Below, one piece after another: positions 1 to 8,884 of a stretch of 62,860 bases of DNA (positions are counted from its first letter, which is position 1; every line of letters begins with the position of its first letter). The DNA comes from Cytobacillus sp. S13-E01. Lineage in GTDB: Bacteria; Bacillota; Bacilli; Bacillales; Bacillaceae_L. The position numbers and the translations under genes are program-made. The notes below the pieces were generated by a model that was given only the letters and a program-made list of their open reading frames with translations, had not been told where the DNA came from and ran no database searches. The stretch covers positions 1 to 62,860 of the forward strand of contig NZ_JARFVC010000021.1 of NCBI RefSeq assembly GCF_029193815.1, given 5' to 3'.

Positions 1-398
<398 letters not shown>

Positions 399-486
399 GT
401 TGATTAGCTCATAGCTAAAATAAAAATTTAAACAAACATTGACGCTTGTGTTGTGTTCAGTTTTCAAAGAACTTTAAAGGTAATAA
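399..486 (-). other. pre-16S leader / tRNA-to-16S spacer
   Basis: Between the last tRNA and the 16S start the minus strand carries TTCTTTGAAAACTGAACA, a segment typical of Bacillus rRNA leader and spacer regions involved in antitermination and processing. No separate consensus rRNA promoter is obvious here, which favours read-through from the tRNA cluster. Confidence 0.55.
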
Positions 487-560
487 TGGAGCGGGTGATG
501 AGAATCGAACTCACGACATCAGCTTGGAAGGCTGAGGTTTTACCATTAAACTACACCCGC
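487..560 (-). tRNA. tRNA-Gly (TCC)
   Basis: Complete cloverleaf on the minus strand from GCGGGTG to an encoded CCA; anticodon loop CTTCCAA gives TCC. Last tRNA before the 16S gene. Confidence 0.95.
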
Positions 561-577
561 GTATTATATGTTTTCCG

Positions 578-654
578 TGGTCGGGAAGACAGGATTCGAA
601 CCTGCGACCCCTTGGTCCCAAACCAAGTGCTCTACCAAGCTGAGCTACTCCCCG
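578..654 (-). tRNA. tRNA-Pro (TGG)
   Basis: Cloverleaf from CGGGGAG to encoded CCA; anticodon loop TTTGGGA gives TGG. Confidence 0.95.
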
Positions 655-664
655 TCAACATATA

Positions 665-741
<77 letters not shown>

Positions 742-848
742 ATTTATTAACTAACACTTGATAGTAGTTATCATTAATTTTTTTCAAATTAGCGACTTTT
801 CTATATTAACATGTTTAATAATGTAATGCAAGTGTTTTTATTTTTTCC

Positions 849-934
<86 letters not shown>

Positions 935-947
935 GTTTTTCAAAAAG

Positions 948-1028
948 TGCGGGTGAAGGGACTCGAACCCCCACGTCAATGACACTAGATCCTAAGTCTA
1001 GCGCGTCTGCCAATTCCGCCACACCCGC
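948..1028 (-). tRNA. tRNA-Leu (TAG)
   Basis: Class II tRNA from GCGGGTG; anticodon loop CTTAGGA gives TAG. The 3' CCA is not encoded (the sequence continues ACTTTTT), so it must be added after transcription. Confidence 0.93.
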
Positions 1029-1045
1029 ATATTCTGTTGAAAAAA

Positions 1046-1121
1046 TGGTGAGCCATGAAGGATTCGAACCTTCGACCCTCTGATTAAAAGTCAGATGCTC
1101 TACCAACTGAGCTAATGGCTC
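1046..1121 (-). tRNA. tRNA-Lys (TTT)
   Basis: Cloverleaf from GAGCCATT to encoded CCA; anticodon loop CTTTTAA gives TTT. Confidence 0.95.
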
Positions 1122-1266
1122 TCTATAATATATAAATCTTCTTCGTGTTTTGGACTTCTTATTTCTTTAGACAGAGCATCTAATCAACGTCAAAATCTCA
1201 GGAAGTTCATGCAAGTTGCGGCTCGATTTTGACTCTGAAGCTTTTGCTTCGCAGCCTATTCGAACG

Positions 1267-1292
1267 TGCTCTACCAACTGAGCTAATGGCTC
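1267..1292 (-). pseudogene. tRNA-Lys remnant (5' 26 nt only)
   Basis: The minus strand repeats exactly the first 26 nt of the neighbouring tRNA-Lys (acceptor 5' strand and D arm) and then diverges; no anticodon arm or 3' half follows. It looks like a leftover of a duplication or recombination between tRNA genes. Confidence 0.85.
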
Positions 1293-1324
1293 GAAGTAAT
1301 ATATAATTAATTAATTTATAATAA

Positions 1325-1399
1325 TGGCTGGGCTAGCTGGATTCGAACCAACGCATGACGGAGTCAAAGTCCGTTGCCTTACCGCTTGGCTATAGCCCA
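1325..1399 (-). tRNA. tRNA-Gln (TTG)
   Basis: Cloverleaf from TGGGCTA to encoded CCA; anticodon loop CTTTGAC gives TTG. Confidence 0.95.
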
Positions 1400-1570
1400 T
1401 TGAGAAGCAATCATGAATACTCTCTTTTTCGAATCACCTTCATGACTCCGCATCACAAGAGGATATTCTGGAGTATCTCTGAAGGAAATATTACGGATTA
1501 TCGTCGACAGCCAGATACTATTGAAGAAGGAGTAAACACTTAAATCCAATGTGCTTTGGTATTTCAAAAG

Positions 1571-1646
1571 TGGCGGTCCCGACCGGGATCGAACCGGCGA
1601 TCTCCTGCGTGACAGGCAGGCATGTTAACCGCTACACCACGGGACC
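1571..1646 (-). tRNA. tRNA-Asp (GTC)
   Basis: Cloverleaf from GGTCCCG to encoded CCA; anticodon loop CTGTCAC gives GTC. The 170-bp gap to tRNA-Gln holds nothing I recognise. Confidence 0.95.
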
Positions 1647-1660
1647 AACTGAAAAGAAAA

Positions 1661-1736
1661 TGGTGGAGGATGACGGGATCGAACCGCCGACCCCCTGCTT
1701 GTAAGGCAGGTGCTCTCCCAGCTGAGCTAATCCTCC
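1661..1736 (-). tRNA. tRNA-Val (TAC)
   Basis: Cloverleaf from GGAGGAT to encoded CCA; anticodon loop CTTACAA gives TAC. Confidence 0.95.
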
Positions 1737-1811
1737 ATATGAATAGAATGGAAGTGGGAGGTAAGATTGCATTGAAACGCATCTCACTTCCCACTCATTC
1801 TATTAATTTTA

Positions 1812-1883
1812 TGACCCATACGGGATTCGAACCCGTGTTACCGCCGTGAAAGGGCGGTGTCTTAACCGCTTGACCAATGGGCC
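1812..1883 (-). tRNA. tRNA-Glu (TTC)
   Basis: Cloverleaf from GGCCCAT; anticodon loop CTTTCAC gives TTC. CCA is not encoded. Confidence 0.93.
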
Positions 1884-1902
1884 ATATATACGATATAAAA
1901 AA

Positions 1903-1993
1903 TGGCGGAGAAGGAGGGATTTGAACCCTCGCGCCGCTTACACGACCTACACCCTTAGCAGGGGCGCCTCTTCAGCCACTTGAGTACTTCCCC
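1903..1993 (-). tRNA. tRNA-Ser (GCT)
   Basis: Class II tRNA from GGGGAAG to encoded CCA with a long variable arm; anticodon loop CTGCTAA gives GCT. Confidence 0.94.
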
Positions 1994-1997
1994 GTAT

Positions 1998-2072
1998 TGG
2001 CTCCACAGGCAGGACTCGAACCTGCGACCGATCGGTTAACAGCCGATAGCTCTACCACTGAGCTACTGTGGA
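1998..2072 (-). tRNA. tRNA-Asn (GTT)
   Basis: Cloverleaf from TCCACAG to encoded CCA; anticodon loop CTGTTAA gives GTT. First tRNA of the cluster, just downstream of a consensus promoter. Confidence 0.95.
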
Positions 2073-2100
2073 ATAATTAAACTTGTCTGCAACTTCCTTT

Positions 2101-2129
2101 ATTATAAGAAGCGAAATTATGCTTGTCAA
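2101..2129 (-). promoter_or_regulatory. Sigma-A promoter of the tRNA-rRNA cluster
   Basis: Minus-strand TTGACA (2124-2129) and TATAAT (2101-2106), both perfect consensus, are separated by 17 bp and lie about 30 bp upstream of tRNA-Asn. This is the only consensus promoter seen before the whole cluster. Confidence 0.85.
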
Positions 2130-2225
2130 GAATCATAATTCAATTAAAATTTTATTGTTTTTTTACAGGTGCCTGCTTGCGACGGCTTTTATAATTTAAC
2201 ATATGTAAAATAACTAGTCAACCAT

Positions 2226-2681
2226 TTAGTTTATATTCAATAATTTCCCAGAGCATTTCCCACAAACATATTTAGCCGTATCTACTTTTCTTTTTCTTGT
2301 ATATCGCTGATTACATTTTGAACATTCGTATAAATATTGCGCCACGATTTTTCGTCTTTTTATCGACTTTAATGGTTTACAAAACCTCGGAGCGTCTACT
2401 TTTTGTAATAACATACGGAAGTCACTGTCTCTATGTTTGTAGCCTTTTCCTTCAATATGTAAATGATAATGACATAATTCGTGTTTAATGATATCTATTA
2501 GTTCTTGTTCACCAAATTCCTCATAATGTTTTTGATTTAATTCTATATTATGAGAGGACAAAAGATATCTTCCACCTGTAGTACGCAGTCTATTATTGAA
2601 TTCGGCTTTATGCAGAAACGGTTTACCAAACCATTCTCGTGATACTTTTTCTACTAGTACTTGCAATTCTGTTTGATTCAT
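2226..2681 (-). CDS. SprT-like zinc metalloprotease-fold protein
   Basis: 151 aa, the size of B. subtilis YdcK. A HELCH zinc-binding motif (residues 67-71, HExxH type) lies in the middle, and a C-terminal zinc ribbon has paired cysteines at 120/123 and 140/143. This two-part layout defines the SprT/Spartan-like family; the bacterial members have no firmly established substrate. The start at 2681 is preceded by a GGGAG Shine-Dalgarno. It sits between cmpA/tex and the tRNA cluster, the same neighbourhood as B. subtilis ydcK, which supports orthology. Confidence 0.9.
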   Translation of the reverse strand: MNQTELQVLVEKVSREWFGKPFLHKAEFNNRLRTTGGRYLLSSHNIELNQKHYEEFGEQELIDIIKHELCHYHLHIEGKGYKHRDSDFRMLLQKVDAPRFCKPLKSIKRRKIVAQYLYECSKCNQRYTRKRKVDTAKYVCGKCSGKLLNIN

Positions 2682-2812
2682 TTTCTTTACTCCCTGTATA
2701 AAATCACATTGGCAATTATTATTTTAAAATAAAAAGAAACAGACGAACCGTTATTGCATACACTAAATAACACAGCATACTCCATTATATCGTTAAAGGA
2801 GGATTGTAGCCA

Positions 2813-2926
2813 ATGCCCTCATGGCTTATGAGTCAAATGAAACGAGCGTACCTAGAAAAAAATAGATATCAAATAAAAATGCTAAATCAATGCTGGTTTT
2901 TTTATAGAAAGAAACACTGCTCTTAA
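2813..2926 (+). CDS. cmpA: CmpA, cortex morphogenetic protein
   Basis: A 37-residue protein beginning MPSWLMSQMKRAY and ending NQCWFFYRKKHCS, matching the very conserved 37-aa CmpA of Bacillus. In B. subtilis CmpA works with SpoIVA and ClpXP as a quality-control factor for spore envelope assembly. A strong AAAGGAGG Shine-Dalgarno (2796-2803) precedes the ATG. It is one of the few plus-strand genes here, and its last codons form the 5' arm of a terminator hairpin. It marks the organism as an endospore former. Confidence 0.93.
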   Translation: MPSWLMSQMKRAYLEKNRYQIKMLNQCWFFYRKKHCS

Positions 2927-2946
2927 ATTGCAGTGTTTCTTCTTTT
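2911..2946 (+). terminator. Terminator at the end of cmpA
   Basis: GAAACACTGC (2911-2920) pairs with GCAGTGTTTC (2930-2939), followed by TTCTTTTAG. The 5' arm is inside cmpA coding sequence. It lies between the convergent ends of cmpA and tex and may serve both. Confidence 0.8.
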
Positions 2947-2948
2947 AG

Positions 2949-5123
2949 TTAGTTTGGTTGTAGCATCGTTAATGCCACTCTTCCTTTTGTAGAATCAACG
3001 TCATCAATCCACACGGTAACAACATCACCAACAGATACAACATCTAACGGATGCTTTACAAAATTGTTGCTTAGTTTAGATATATGAACAAGTCCATCTT
3101 GTTTTACACCTATATCAACGAATGCACCGAAATCTACTACGTTTCTAACTGTCCCTTCAAGTTCCATACCTTCACTTAGGTCCTCGAGTTTTAAGATATC
3201 TTTTTTCAGTAATGGTTTAGACAATTCATCACGGGGATCTCTTGAAGGTCGGATTAAAGAGTCCGCTATATCTTTTAGTGTTAATTCGCCAATATTTAAT
3301 TCATTAGCAGTTTCTTCAATTGATAATTGAGAGATTCCTTCTTTCACCTTGTCACTACCAATATCACCAGTTGTAACACCGATTCTTTTTAGTAATTTTT
3401 CTACTTCTTTATAACTTTCAGGGTGAATACTTGTTCTATCTAATGGTTGATCACCATCAACTATACGCAAAAACCCAATACATTGTTCATAGGTCTTAGA
3501 TCCAAGTCTAGGTATATTTTTTAATTCCTTGCGATTAATAAATCTACCGTTTTCTTCCCTCTTTTTGACTATATTATTTGCTACTGACTTCGATAAGCCC
3601 GCTACATATTGTAGTAGTGATGATGATGCTGTATTTACGTTAACCCCAACTTTATTTACAACCGTTTCTACGACGAATGTTAAAGAATCATTTAATTTTT
3701 TTTGCGATACGTCATGCTGATATTGACCTACCCCAACTGATTTCGGATCTATTTTTACAAGCTCCGCTAGTGGATCTTGAAGCCTGCGAGCAATTGAAGC
3801 TGCACTCCGCTCTTCAACCTGTAGATTTGGGAACTCTTCTCGTGCAAGGTCAGAAGCCGAATAAACACTAGCACCTGCTTCATTAACAATTAGATAAAAA
3901 ATATCCTTATTAAGCTCTTTTAGTATCTCAGCAACAAACTGTTCAGTCTCACGTGAAGCTGTGCCGTTTCCTATTGCAACCATTTCAATCTTGTGTTCGT
4001 TAATAATTGCTTTCATTTTATCTCTAGCAGCATCTTTTTTCTTCACTGGTGGATGTGGGTAGATAACATCAACTTTAAGTAACTTACCCGTTTCGTCAAC
4101 CGCAGCCAACTTACATCCAGTCCGATAAGCAGGATCTACTCCTAAAACCATTTTGCCTTTTAAAGGTGGCTGAAGTAATAAGTTCCGTAAGTTTTCTGAA
4201 AAGATATGTATCGCACGGTCTTCTCCTTTTTCAGTTAGTTCCTTACGAATTTCACGTTCAATGGAAGGTTGTATTAACCGTTTATAGCTAACATCAATGG
4301 CTTCTGTTACATGAGATACAACAGTTGAGGTGGTTTTTTTAATTACTTGTCTTTGCAAATATGTAAGAATGCTGTCTACTGGAGGTTCAACTGATACACG
4401 AAGAACATCTTCCTTTTCTCCACGATTCATAGCAAGCACTCTATGAGGAACAACTTTGCTGATTGGTTCTTCATACTCATAGTACATTTCGAATACTTTC
4501 TTTTCATCTTTTTCTTTATCTTTAGCGGTGGAGACAATTCTACCTCTTTTGAATGTTTCTGTTCGAATCCATTGACGGAAATTTGCATCATCAGAAATCC
4601 ATTCTGCAATAATGTCTTTCGCACCAGTTATAGCTTCTTCTATTGTAGCTACTTCTTTAACTTCAGAAATAAACTCCTGTGCCTTTTCTTCAATATTTTC
4701 ATTTAATGGAAACGTAAAGATCCATTCCGCTAATGGTTCTAACCCTTTCTCCTTTGCAACTGTTGCCTTTGTTCGTCTTTTTTGTTTGTAGGGACGATAC
4801 AAATCCTCAACTTGTTGCAGTTTTGCGGCTTTTACTATTTGCCCTTTTAGTTCATCATTTAACTTTCCTTGTTCCTCTATCAGTCGAATGACTTCTTCTT
4901 TCCGAGATTCGAGGTTTTGCATGTATTGCCACTTATCTTGAATATCTCTTATTTGAACTTCATCCAAAGCTCCTGTCTGTTCCTTACGATAACGAGCAAT
5001 GAAGGGTACTGTATTACCTTCGTCCAATAAAGCAATAACGTTTCTTATTTGATTTTCTTTAATCGTAAGTTCTTTAGCGATTGACTTTATCATTATGTCA
5101 TCTTTATGTAATGTTTGTTCCAA
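2949..5123 (-). CDS. tex: Tex, S1-domain RNA-binding transcription accessory protein
   Basis: About 724 aa, the usual Tex length (B. subtilis YdcI is close to 720). Order: N-terminal helical Tex domain, YqgF/RNase H-like domain from about 325 (VLGVDPAYRTGCKL), helix-hairpin-helix motifs (about 490-560), and a C-terminal S1 domain from about 645 (EGTVRNVVDFGAFVDIG). Tex is a conserved nucleic-acid-binding protein linked to transcription processes. Start choice: an ATG at 5129 is only about 2 nt from the GGAGG at 5132-5136, whereas the TTG two codons later (5123) is at proper spacing, so I prefer TTG. Position next to sigB and the sprT-like gene follows B. subtilis order. Confidence 0.93.
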   Translation of the reverse strand: MEQTLHKDDIMIKSIAKELTIKENQIRNVIALLDEGNTVPFIARYRKEQTGALDEVQIRDIQDKWQYMQNLESRKEEVIRLIEEQGKLNDELKGQIVKAAKLQQVEDLYRPYKQKRRTKATVAKEKGLEPLAEWIFTFPLNENIEEKAQEFISEVKEVATIEEAITGAKDIIAEWISDDANFRQWIRTETFKRGRIVSTAKDKEKDEKKVFEMYYEYEEPISKVVPHRVLAMNRGEKEDVLRVSVEPPVDSILTYLQRQVIKKTTSTVVSHVTEAIDVSYKRLIQPSIEREIRKELTEKGEDRAIHIFSENLRNLLLQPPLKGKMVLGVDPAYRTGCKLAAVDETGKLLKVDVIYPHPPVKKKDAARDKMKAIINEHKIEMVAIGNGTASRETEQFVAEILKELNKDIFYLIVNEAGASVYSASDLAREEFPNLQVEERSAASIARRLQDPLAELVKIDPKSVGVGQYQHDVSQKKLNDSLTFVVETVVNKVGVNVNTASSSLLQYVAGLSKSVANNIVKKREENGRFINRKELKNIPRLGSKTYEQCIGFLRIVDGDQPLDRTSIHPESYKEVEKLLKRIGVTTGDIGSDKVKEGISQLSIEETANELNIGELTLKDIADSLIRPSRDPRDELSKPLLKKDILKLEDLSEGMELEGTVRNVVDFGAFVDIGVKQDGLVHISKLSNNFVKHPLDVVSVGDVVTVWIDDVDSTKGRVALTMLQPN

Positions 5124-5481
5124 CGGCATATCCTCCTATGTTCAAAACAATTCTTACCTATTTTACCATTTAATCGAAGTTTACAAAACGTTAACTCGAT
5201 ATCGTTTTTAGTCGATGGATAACCACAAGGTTACATCTATGAATAATTACAAAGAATTTTTTCGTGATGAAGAATGGTAGTTGAAGTCCTAGAGGTGTTT
5301 ATAATCGAAGCCCAATGTGGGTAGAGGTTTAAAGATTGTAGAAATCCCATCATACAGTGGACAAGACTTTACGTAATCACTTGTCCACTACAGTTTACAT
5401 GCTAATGCACACACATTTTTTTCTGTCTTTTTCATGTTCTAAAATCACCGCATCTCTTAAATTTTTATCGTTTTACTTTAA
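5124..5481. other. tex-sigB intergenic region
   Basis: No gene seen. An imperfectly placed 10-bp inverted repeat AGTGGACAAG/CTTGTCCACT (5356-5365 and 5380-5389) lies about 90 bp past the sigB stop; it lacks a T-tract on either strand, so I do not call it a terminator. rsbX, which follows sigB in B. subtilis, is absent. Confidence 0.5.
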
Positions 5482-6261
5482 CTACGATGGGACTTTTACT
5501 GCTTCACGAAGTTTTCCTAATGCTTTTCGTTGTAGTCGTGATACATGCATTTGCGATATTCCAAGGAACTCGCCTGTATCTTTTTGACTCATATTATTCA
5601 CGAAAATATGCTCAATTACCTTCTTTTCTCGTTCATTTAAAACATGAAGCACATTTTCAAGGTCTAGTCGTTGATTCACTTTGTCGTAGCCTTTTTCACG
5701 ACTTCCTACAATATCAAGTAATGTCATCGCACTACCTTCTGAATCAGGTTCAATTGAATGATCCACCGATAATGCGTTGTAGCTTTTCCCCATTTCCATC
5801 GCCTCTAGAACCTCTTCAACCGACACTTCCAAATAGGCTGCTATCTCATCGACTTTCGGCGAGCGATATAGTTTAGGAGTTAGTTCTTCTATCGCATTCT
5901 TAATCTTTGGACCCAATTCTTTTATCCTTCTTGGGACATGTACACTCCAAGTTTTATCACGTAAAAATCGCTTTATTTCACCGATAATTGTTGGTATTGC
6001 AAATGCTTCAAAGCTTTTATTATACGAAGCATCATATCGCCTCATTGCACCTAGTAATCCAAGCATACCAACCTGTATAATATCTTCATGAAATTCTCTT
6101 CCCTTTGAATATTTTCCAGCCAATGCTTGTACCAAATTTGTGTAATGTTCGACTAGTGCTTGTTGTGCTTTAGTAGAACCACTTGTTTGAAAGTCTTCTA
6201 TAAGTTCATAAACAGCCTCTTTACTTGCTCTGTGAGGTTGAGATTGTTGTTGTGTCATCAT
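5482..6261 (-). CDS. sigB: RNA polymerase sigma factor SigB (general stress)
   Basis: 259 aa sigma-70 family protein of the SigB/SigF/SigG type. Region 2 is visible around RYDASYNKSFEAFAIPTII, and region 4 with its helix-turn-helix near the C-terminus (MSQKDTGEFLGISQMHVSRL). It directs core RNA polymerase to general stress promoters and is held inactive by RsbW. The start overlaps the 3' end of rsbW by about 40 bp, so the two are translationally coupled. The operon is only rsbV-rsbW-sigB; upstream stressosome genes are missing. Confidence 0.95.
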   Translation of the reverse strand: MMTQQQSQPHRASKEAVYELIEDFQTSGSTKAQQALVEHYTNLVQALAGKYSKGREFHEDIIQVGMLGLLGAMRRYDASYNKSFEAFAIPTIIGEIKRFLRDKTWSVHVPRRIKELGPKIKNAIEELTPKLYRSPKVDEIAAYLEVSVEEVLEAMEMGKSYNALSVDHSIEPDSEGSAMTLLDIVGSREKGYDKVNQRLDLENVLHVLNEREKKVIEHIFVNNMSQKDTGEFLGISQMHVSRLQRKALGKLREAVKVPS

Positions 6262-6712
6262 TCTCCACCTTCTCTTTCTGTAAATACTTTGTCATAAAGA
6301 TCGTTACACCGTAATGATTAAAAACCTTTACATCATCCATAAGAGTGTCGATTAAATACAATCCTAATCCACCTTCTTGTAGATCATCTTCTTCAGAATT
6401 ATCTGTTGAATATGGTCCAATCTCTTCTTTCGTTTTCTCAACATTAAAACTTTGTCCATTATCAGCAACCATTACCTCAAGTCGATCATGATATAAACCA
6501 TATCCGATTGTGATTTCTCCGCCCTCATTCATTTCATAGGCATGTTGTACTGCATTTGTACAAGCTTCACTTGTTGCAATTTTTAAATCCTCAATGTCTT
6601 CATAAACATAGCCCATTCGACTGGCAACTCCTGATAGTGTTAAGCGAACCACTCCCACATACTCAGGTTTTGCTGGGACTTTCATTTCAATATAGTCAAA
6701 TAGCTGATTCAT
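6221..6712 (-). CDS. rsbW: RsbW, anti-sigma-B factor (serine kinase)
   Basis: 163 aa GHKL-type ATPase. N-box SEACTNAVQHAYE and G-box elements (VADNGQSFNV and GGLGLYLIDTL) are visible. RsbW binds SigB and phosphorylates the antagonist RsbV. It lies 18 bp downstream of rsbV and overlaps sigB. Confidence 0.95.
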   Translation of the reverse strand: MNQLFDYIEMKVPAKPEYVGVVRLTLSGVASRMGYVYEDIEDLKIATSEACTNAVQHAYEMNEGGEITIGYGLYHDRLEVMVADNGQSFNVEKTKEEIGPYSTDNSEEDDLQEGGLGLYLIDTLMDDVKVFNHYGVTIFMTKYLQKEKVENDDTTTISTSQSK

Positions 6713-6730
6713 TTTTACCCACCCTCATCT

Positions 6731-7039
6731 TTACTTGACATTCATGATGTCTACAATACCAGTTATTGAAAACAATTTATGTAGCCTCTTAGAAAGACCA
6801 ACAATTTTCAATGTACCATCCTGCGAATTAACTTTATTTAAAATGTTAACAAAAACACCTAATCCTACGCTATCTAGATAAGTGACCCCCGATAAATCTA
6901 TTACAATATTACTATTTGGATCTTTCGTTAAAGGGAGTAACCTATCATGAAGTTTGGGAGCCGTATAGACATCTACCTCACCCTCCACATATACGTGAAA
7001 ATAACGTTCAGTTTCTTTAACTTCAACATTTATATTCAT
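6731..7039 (-). CDS. rsbV: RsbV, anti-anti-sigma factor
   Basis: 102 aa STAS-domain protein. The phospho-acceptor serine is Ser57 in YLDSVGLG, aligned with the site RsbW phosphorylates. Unphosphorylated RsbV sequesters RsbW and frees SigB. GAGGAGG Shine-Dalgarno at 7044-7050; a sigma-B promoter lies just upstream, so the operon is autoregulated. Confidence 0.95.
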   Translation of the reverse strand: MNINVEVKETERYFHVYVEGEVDVYTAPKLHDRLLPLTKDPNSNIVIDLSGVTYLDSVGLGVFVNILNKVNSQDGTLKIVGLSKRLHKLFSITGIVDIMNVK

Positions 7040-7061
7040 GTGTACCTCCTCTTAATAACCT

Positions 7062-7087
7062 TTACCCATCCTGCATATAAGGAAAAC
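7062..7087 (-). promoter_or_regulatory. Sigma-B promoter of rsbV-rsbW-sigB
   Basis: Minus strand GTTTTC (7082-7087), 14-bp spacer, GGGTAA (7062-7067). This closely matches the sigma-B consensus GTTTAA-N12-14-GGGTAT and sits 23 bp before the rsbV start. Confidence 0.85.
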
Positions 7088-7214
7088 ATTTTTTTCAAAA
7101 ATAGTTTAGAAGGGCTTAATGATATTTCTATTATTTCACTCAAGTTTGTATATTTCAAACGATGCGGCTTATAGCTAAACCCTAAACCAATCCCTCCTAA
7201 AGCAGAGAAATTGA

Positions 7215-7290
7215 TAAAAGGACTACTAAAACAGTAGCCCTTTTATAACGGCTCTTTTCGTAAAGTAAAACAAGATTTATGAAAAGAGCC
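7215..7290 (-). terminator. Tandem hairpins downstream of the methyltransferase gene
   Basis: Two hairpins lie between rsbV and the methyltransferase stop: GGCTCTTTTC/GAAAAGAGCC (7251-7290) and AAAAGG.CTACT/AGTAG.CCTTTT (about 7217-7245). The second ends in a T-rich tail on the minus strand. They separate the methyltransferase unit from the sigB operon. Confidence 0.6.
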
Positions 7291-7304
7291 TTAAAATCGA
7301 TATT

Positions 7305-8489
7305 TTATTTATGTTTTCTAGCTAAGAGTGTAAATGTTTTTGGTAGGCCAATATCATGAAGCTTATGGTTTGGTTCTTCTTCTAGTACTTCGACATATAA
7401 ACCTTGTTTCGCGAAAGTGGTAATGATTTCTCCTAACGTCCAATGACGCTGGTAAACTCCAGCTAAACTATTTTGTTCTTCCGTTGGCATATGTTTTGTA
7501 AATGCGACATTGCTTTCTTTTATAGATGGATCAAAATAATCACCAGTTATCTTATGTTTTTTCCCTGTTGAGGTAATTAATTTTGTGGATAGTGGATGAA
7601 ATTCATGAAGTATATATACTCCGTTTTCCTTTAACAATTGATTGACGATCTTTGCTAAAGGTGATAAATCAATAAAATAATGGAGAACACCCAACTCCAT
7701 CAAGACTATATCATGTGAACCATTCTGCATTTCTTGAGGCAAGGATAGAACATCTGAAACGATGTACTGTAATGACACACCCGCTTCCCTCGCTATTTCC
7801 TTAGCAAACCTCTCATTTTCTTTTGAAAAATCAACAACAGACACTTGACCACCGAGTATTGCTAATGCGACGGCCTTTATTCCGTTGGATCCCATTAAAT
7901 GGATGATTTTCTTGTCTGAAACGTCATGTAAGTATTTGTAAAAAGGGTGCAAACGCCATTTCGGATTATCTTTTATCTTTTTAGCAACTTCTACTGCATT
8001 CCCATGGCGATTTACTAATGCTAGATAATTGTTTTGATTCCAAGCAGACTCATTTTCAACACTCATCTCTAATTGTTTCTCACGTAAAAATGTATGTATC
8101 TCCTCTTCGAATTCACTTTTTCTTGAATATAAGTAGGAGTATAAAGATTGGCACCACAACTCGTTTCCTTCTAAATTCACCATAATACGATAGGGATCGG
8201 TTTTAACTGTTTGATTGAACAAACATGTAAATGAAACTTTTAGTTCTTGTTCAAAAAAATGAAAGGTAGCTTCTGATTCATTTTTATGTACTTCTGATGG
8301 ATTATTATTTAAAAATAACGTGTATGTTGCATCTAAAAAGTCCCATTGAAATACAATATCAATCTTCTTACTTTCAGGTAGAGAAACTCCTTGTAACTTA
8401 AGAGAGGTAGAGTTTGTAAATTGATATGGTATTTTCGCATTTGATAGTTGCGCCGCTAGTGCAACTACCACTTCATTAAAATTTTTCAT
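7305..8489 (-). CDS. Class I SAM-dependent methyltransferase, two-domain
   Basis: 394 aa from the ATG at 8489, chosen because AAGGAGGTGCTTGAC lies directly before it; an ATG 16 codons earlier has no such site. Residues about 1-150 form a domain I do not recognise. A Rossmann methyltransferase domain follows, with motif I IIHLMGSNGIKA (about 195-206), an acidic residue in VVDFS (about 218-222), and a motif IV-like HDIVLMELGVLHYF. The substrate is unknown. The gene occupies the place where B. subtilis has rsbR/S/T/U, between ndoA and rsbV, and is bounded by hairpins on one side and a repeat element on the other, so it is a separate unit. Confidence 0.8.
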   Translation of the reverse strand: MKNFNEVVVALAAQLSNAKIPYQFTNSTSLKLQGVSLPESKKIDIVFQWDFLDATYTLFLNNNPSEVHKNESEATFHFFEQELKVSFTCLFNQTVKTDPYRIMVNLEGNELWCQSLYSYLYSRKSEFEEEIHTFLREKQLEMSVENESAWNQNNYLALVNRHGNAVEVAKKIKDNPKWRLHPFYKYLHDVSDKKIIHLMGSNGIKAVALAILGGQVSVVDFSKENERFAKEIAREAGVSLQYIVSDVLSLPQEMQNGSHDIVLMELGVLHYFIDLSPLAKIVNQLLKENGVYILHEFHPLSTKLITSTGKKHKITGDYFDPSIKESNVAFTKHMPTEEQNSLAGVYQRHWTLGEIITTFAKQGLYVEVLEEEPNHKLHDIGLPKTFTLLARKHK

Positions 8490-8592
8490 GTCAAGCACCT
8501 CCTTATTACTTTTATTTTCTGCTTTAGGTTGTTTCACAATGATTGTCCTTATAAGTATTATCTAATCGTCGCAAAATAGTAATTTGTTCAAT

Positions 8593-8815
8593 AAGAAAAG
8601 CGCAGGGCGCCCGCCTTTCGGCGTGTCGATTAAAACCCGCCATATCCTGTGGCGAACATCGACATCAGCACATCCTGTGCAAGTCAAGCATAAGCCAATG
8701 GCGCCAGGAGCTAGACACTATAACTAGGTACAAACTTTTACACTTTCTTATCTTTGAACAAAAGCGCAAGGCGCGCCCAGAGCTAGACACTAAGACTAGG
8801 TACAAACTTTCTTTT
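8593..8815 (+). repeat. Intergenic GC-rich repeat family, copy A (1.4 units)
   Basis: The unit starts GAAAAGCGCAGGGCGCCCGCC and ends GGCGCCAGGAGCTAGACAC..ACTAGGTACAAACTTTTA..CTTATCTTT. A second partial unit (AAAAGCGCAAGGCGCGCCC..GAGCTAGACACTAAGACTAGG) follows directly. It fills the methyltransferase-ndoA gap; no gene is seen in it. Confidence 0.85.
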
Positions 8816-8819
8816 ATTT

Positions 8820-8852
8820 AAAGAAAAGAAGTTGCCGGTTAAGGCAACTTCA
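8820..8852 (-). terminator. Terminator of ndoAI-ndoA
   Basis: Minus-strand GAAGTTGCC, loop, GGCAACTTC, then TTTTCTTT: stem arms at 8843-8851 and 8828-8836. Confidence 0.85.
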
Positions 8853-8884
8853 ACATAACAAAATAGAATTAAGAAAGATTTAGA

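Noticed and set aside
1400-1570. Possible missing tRNA between tRNA-Gln and tRNA-Asp
   Set aside because: No cloverleaf or T-arm sequence found in the 170-bp gap.
5356-5389. Inverted repeat as sigB terminator
   Set aside because: 10-bp stem but no T-tract on either strand; left as an unassigned hairpin.
5487-5876. 129-codon plus-strand frame opposite sigB
   Set aside because: Antisense shadow of a well-supported gene, without Shine-Dalgarno or family features.
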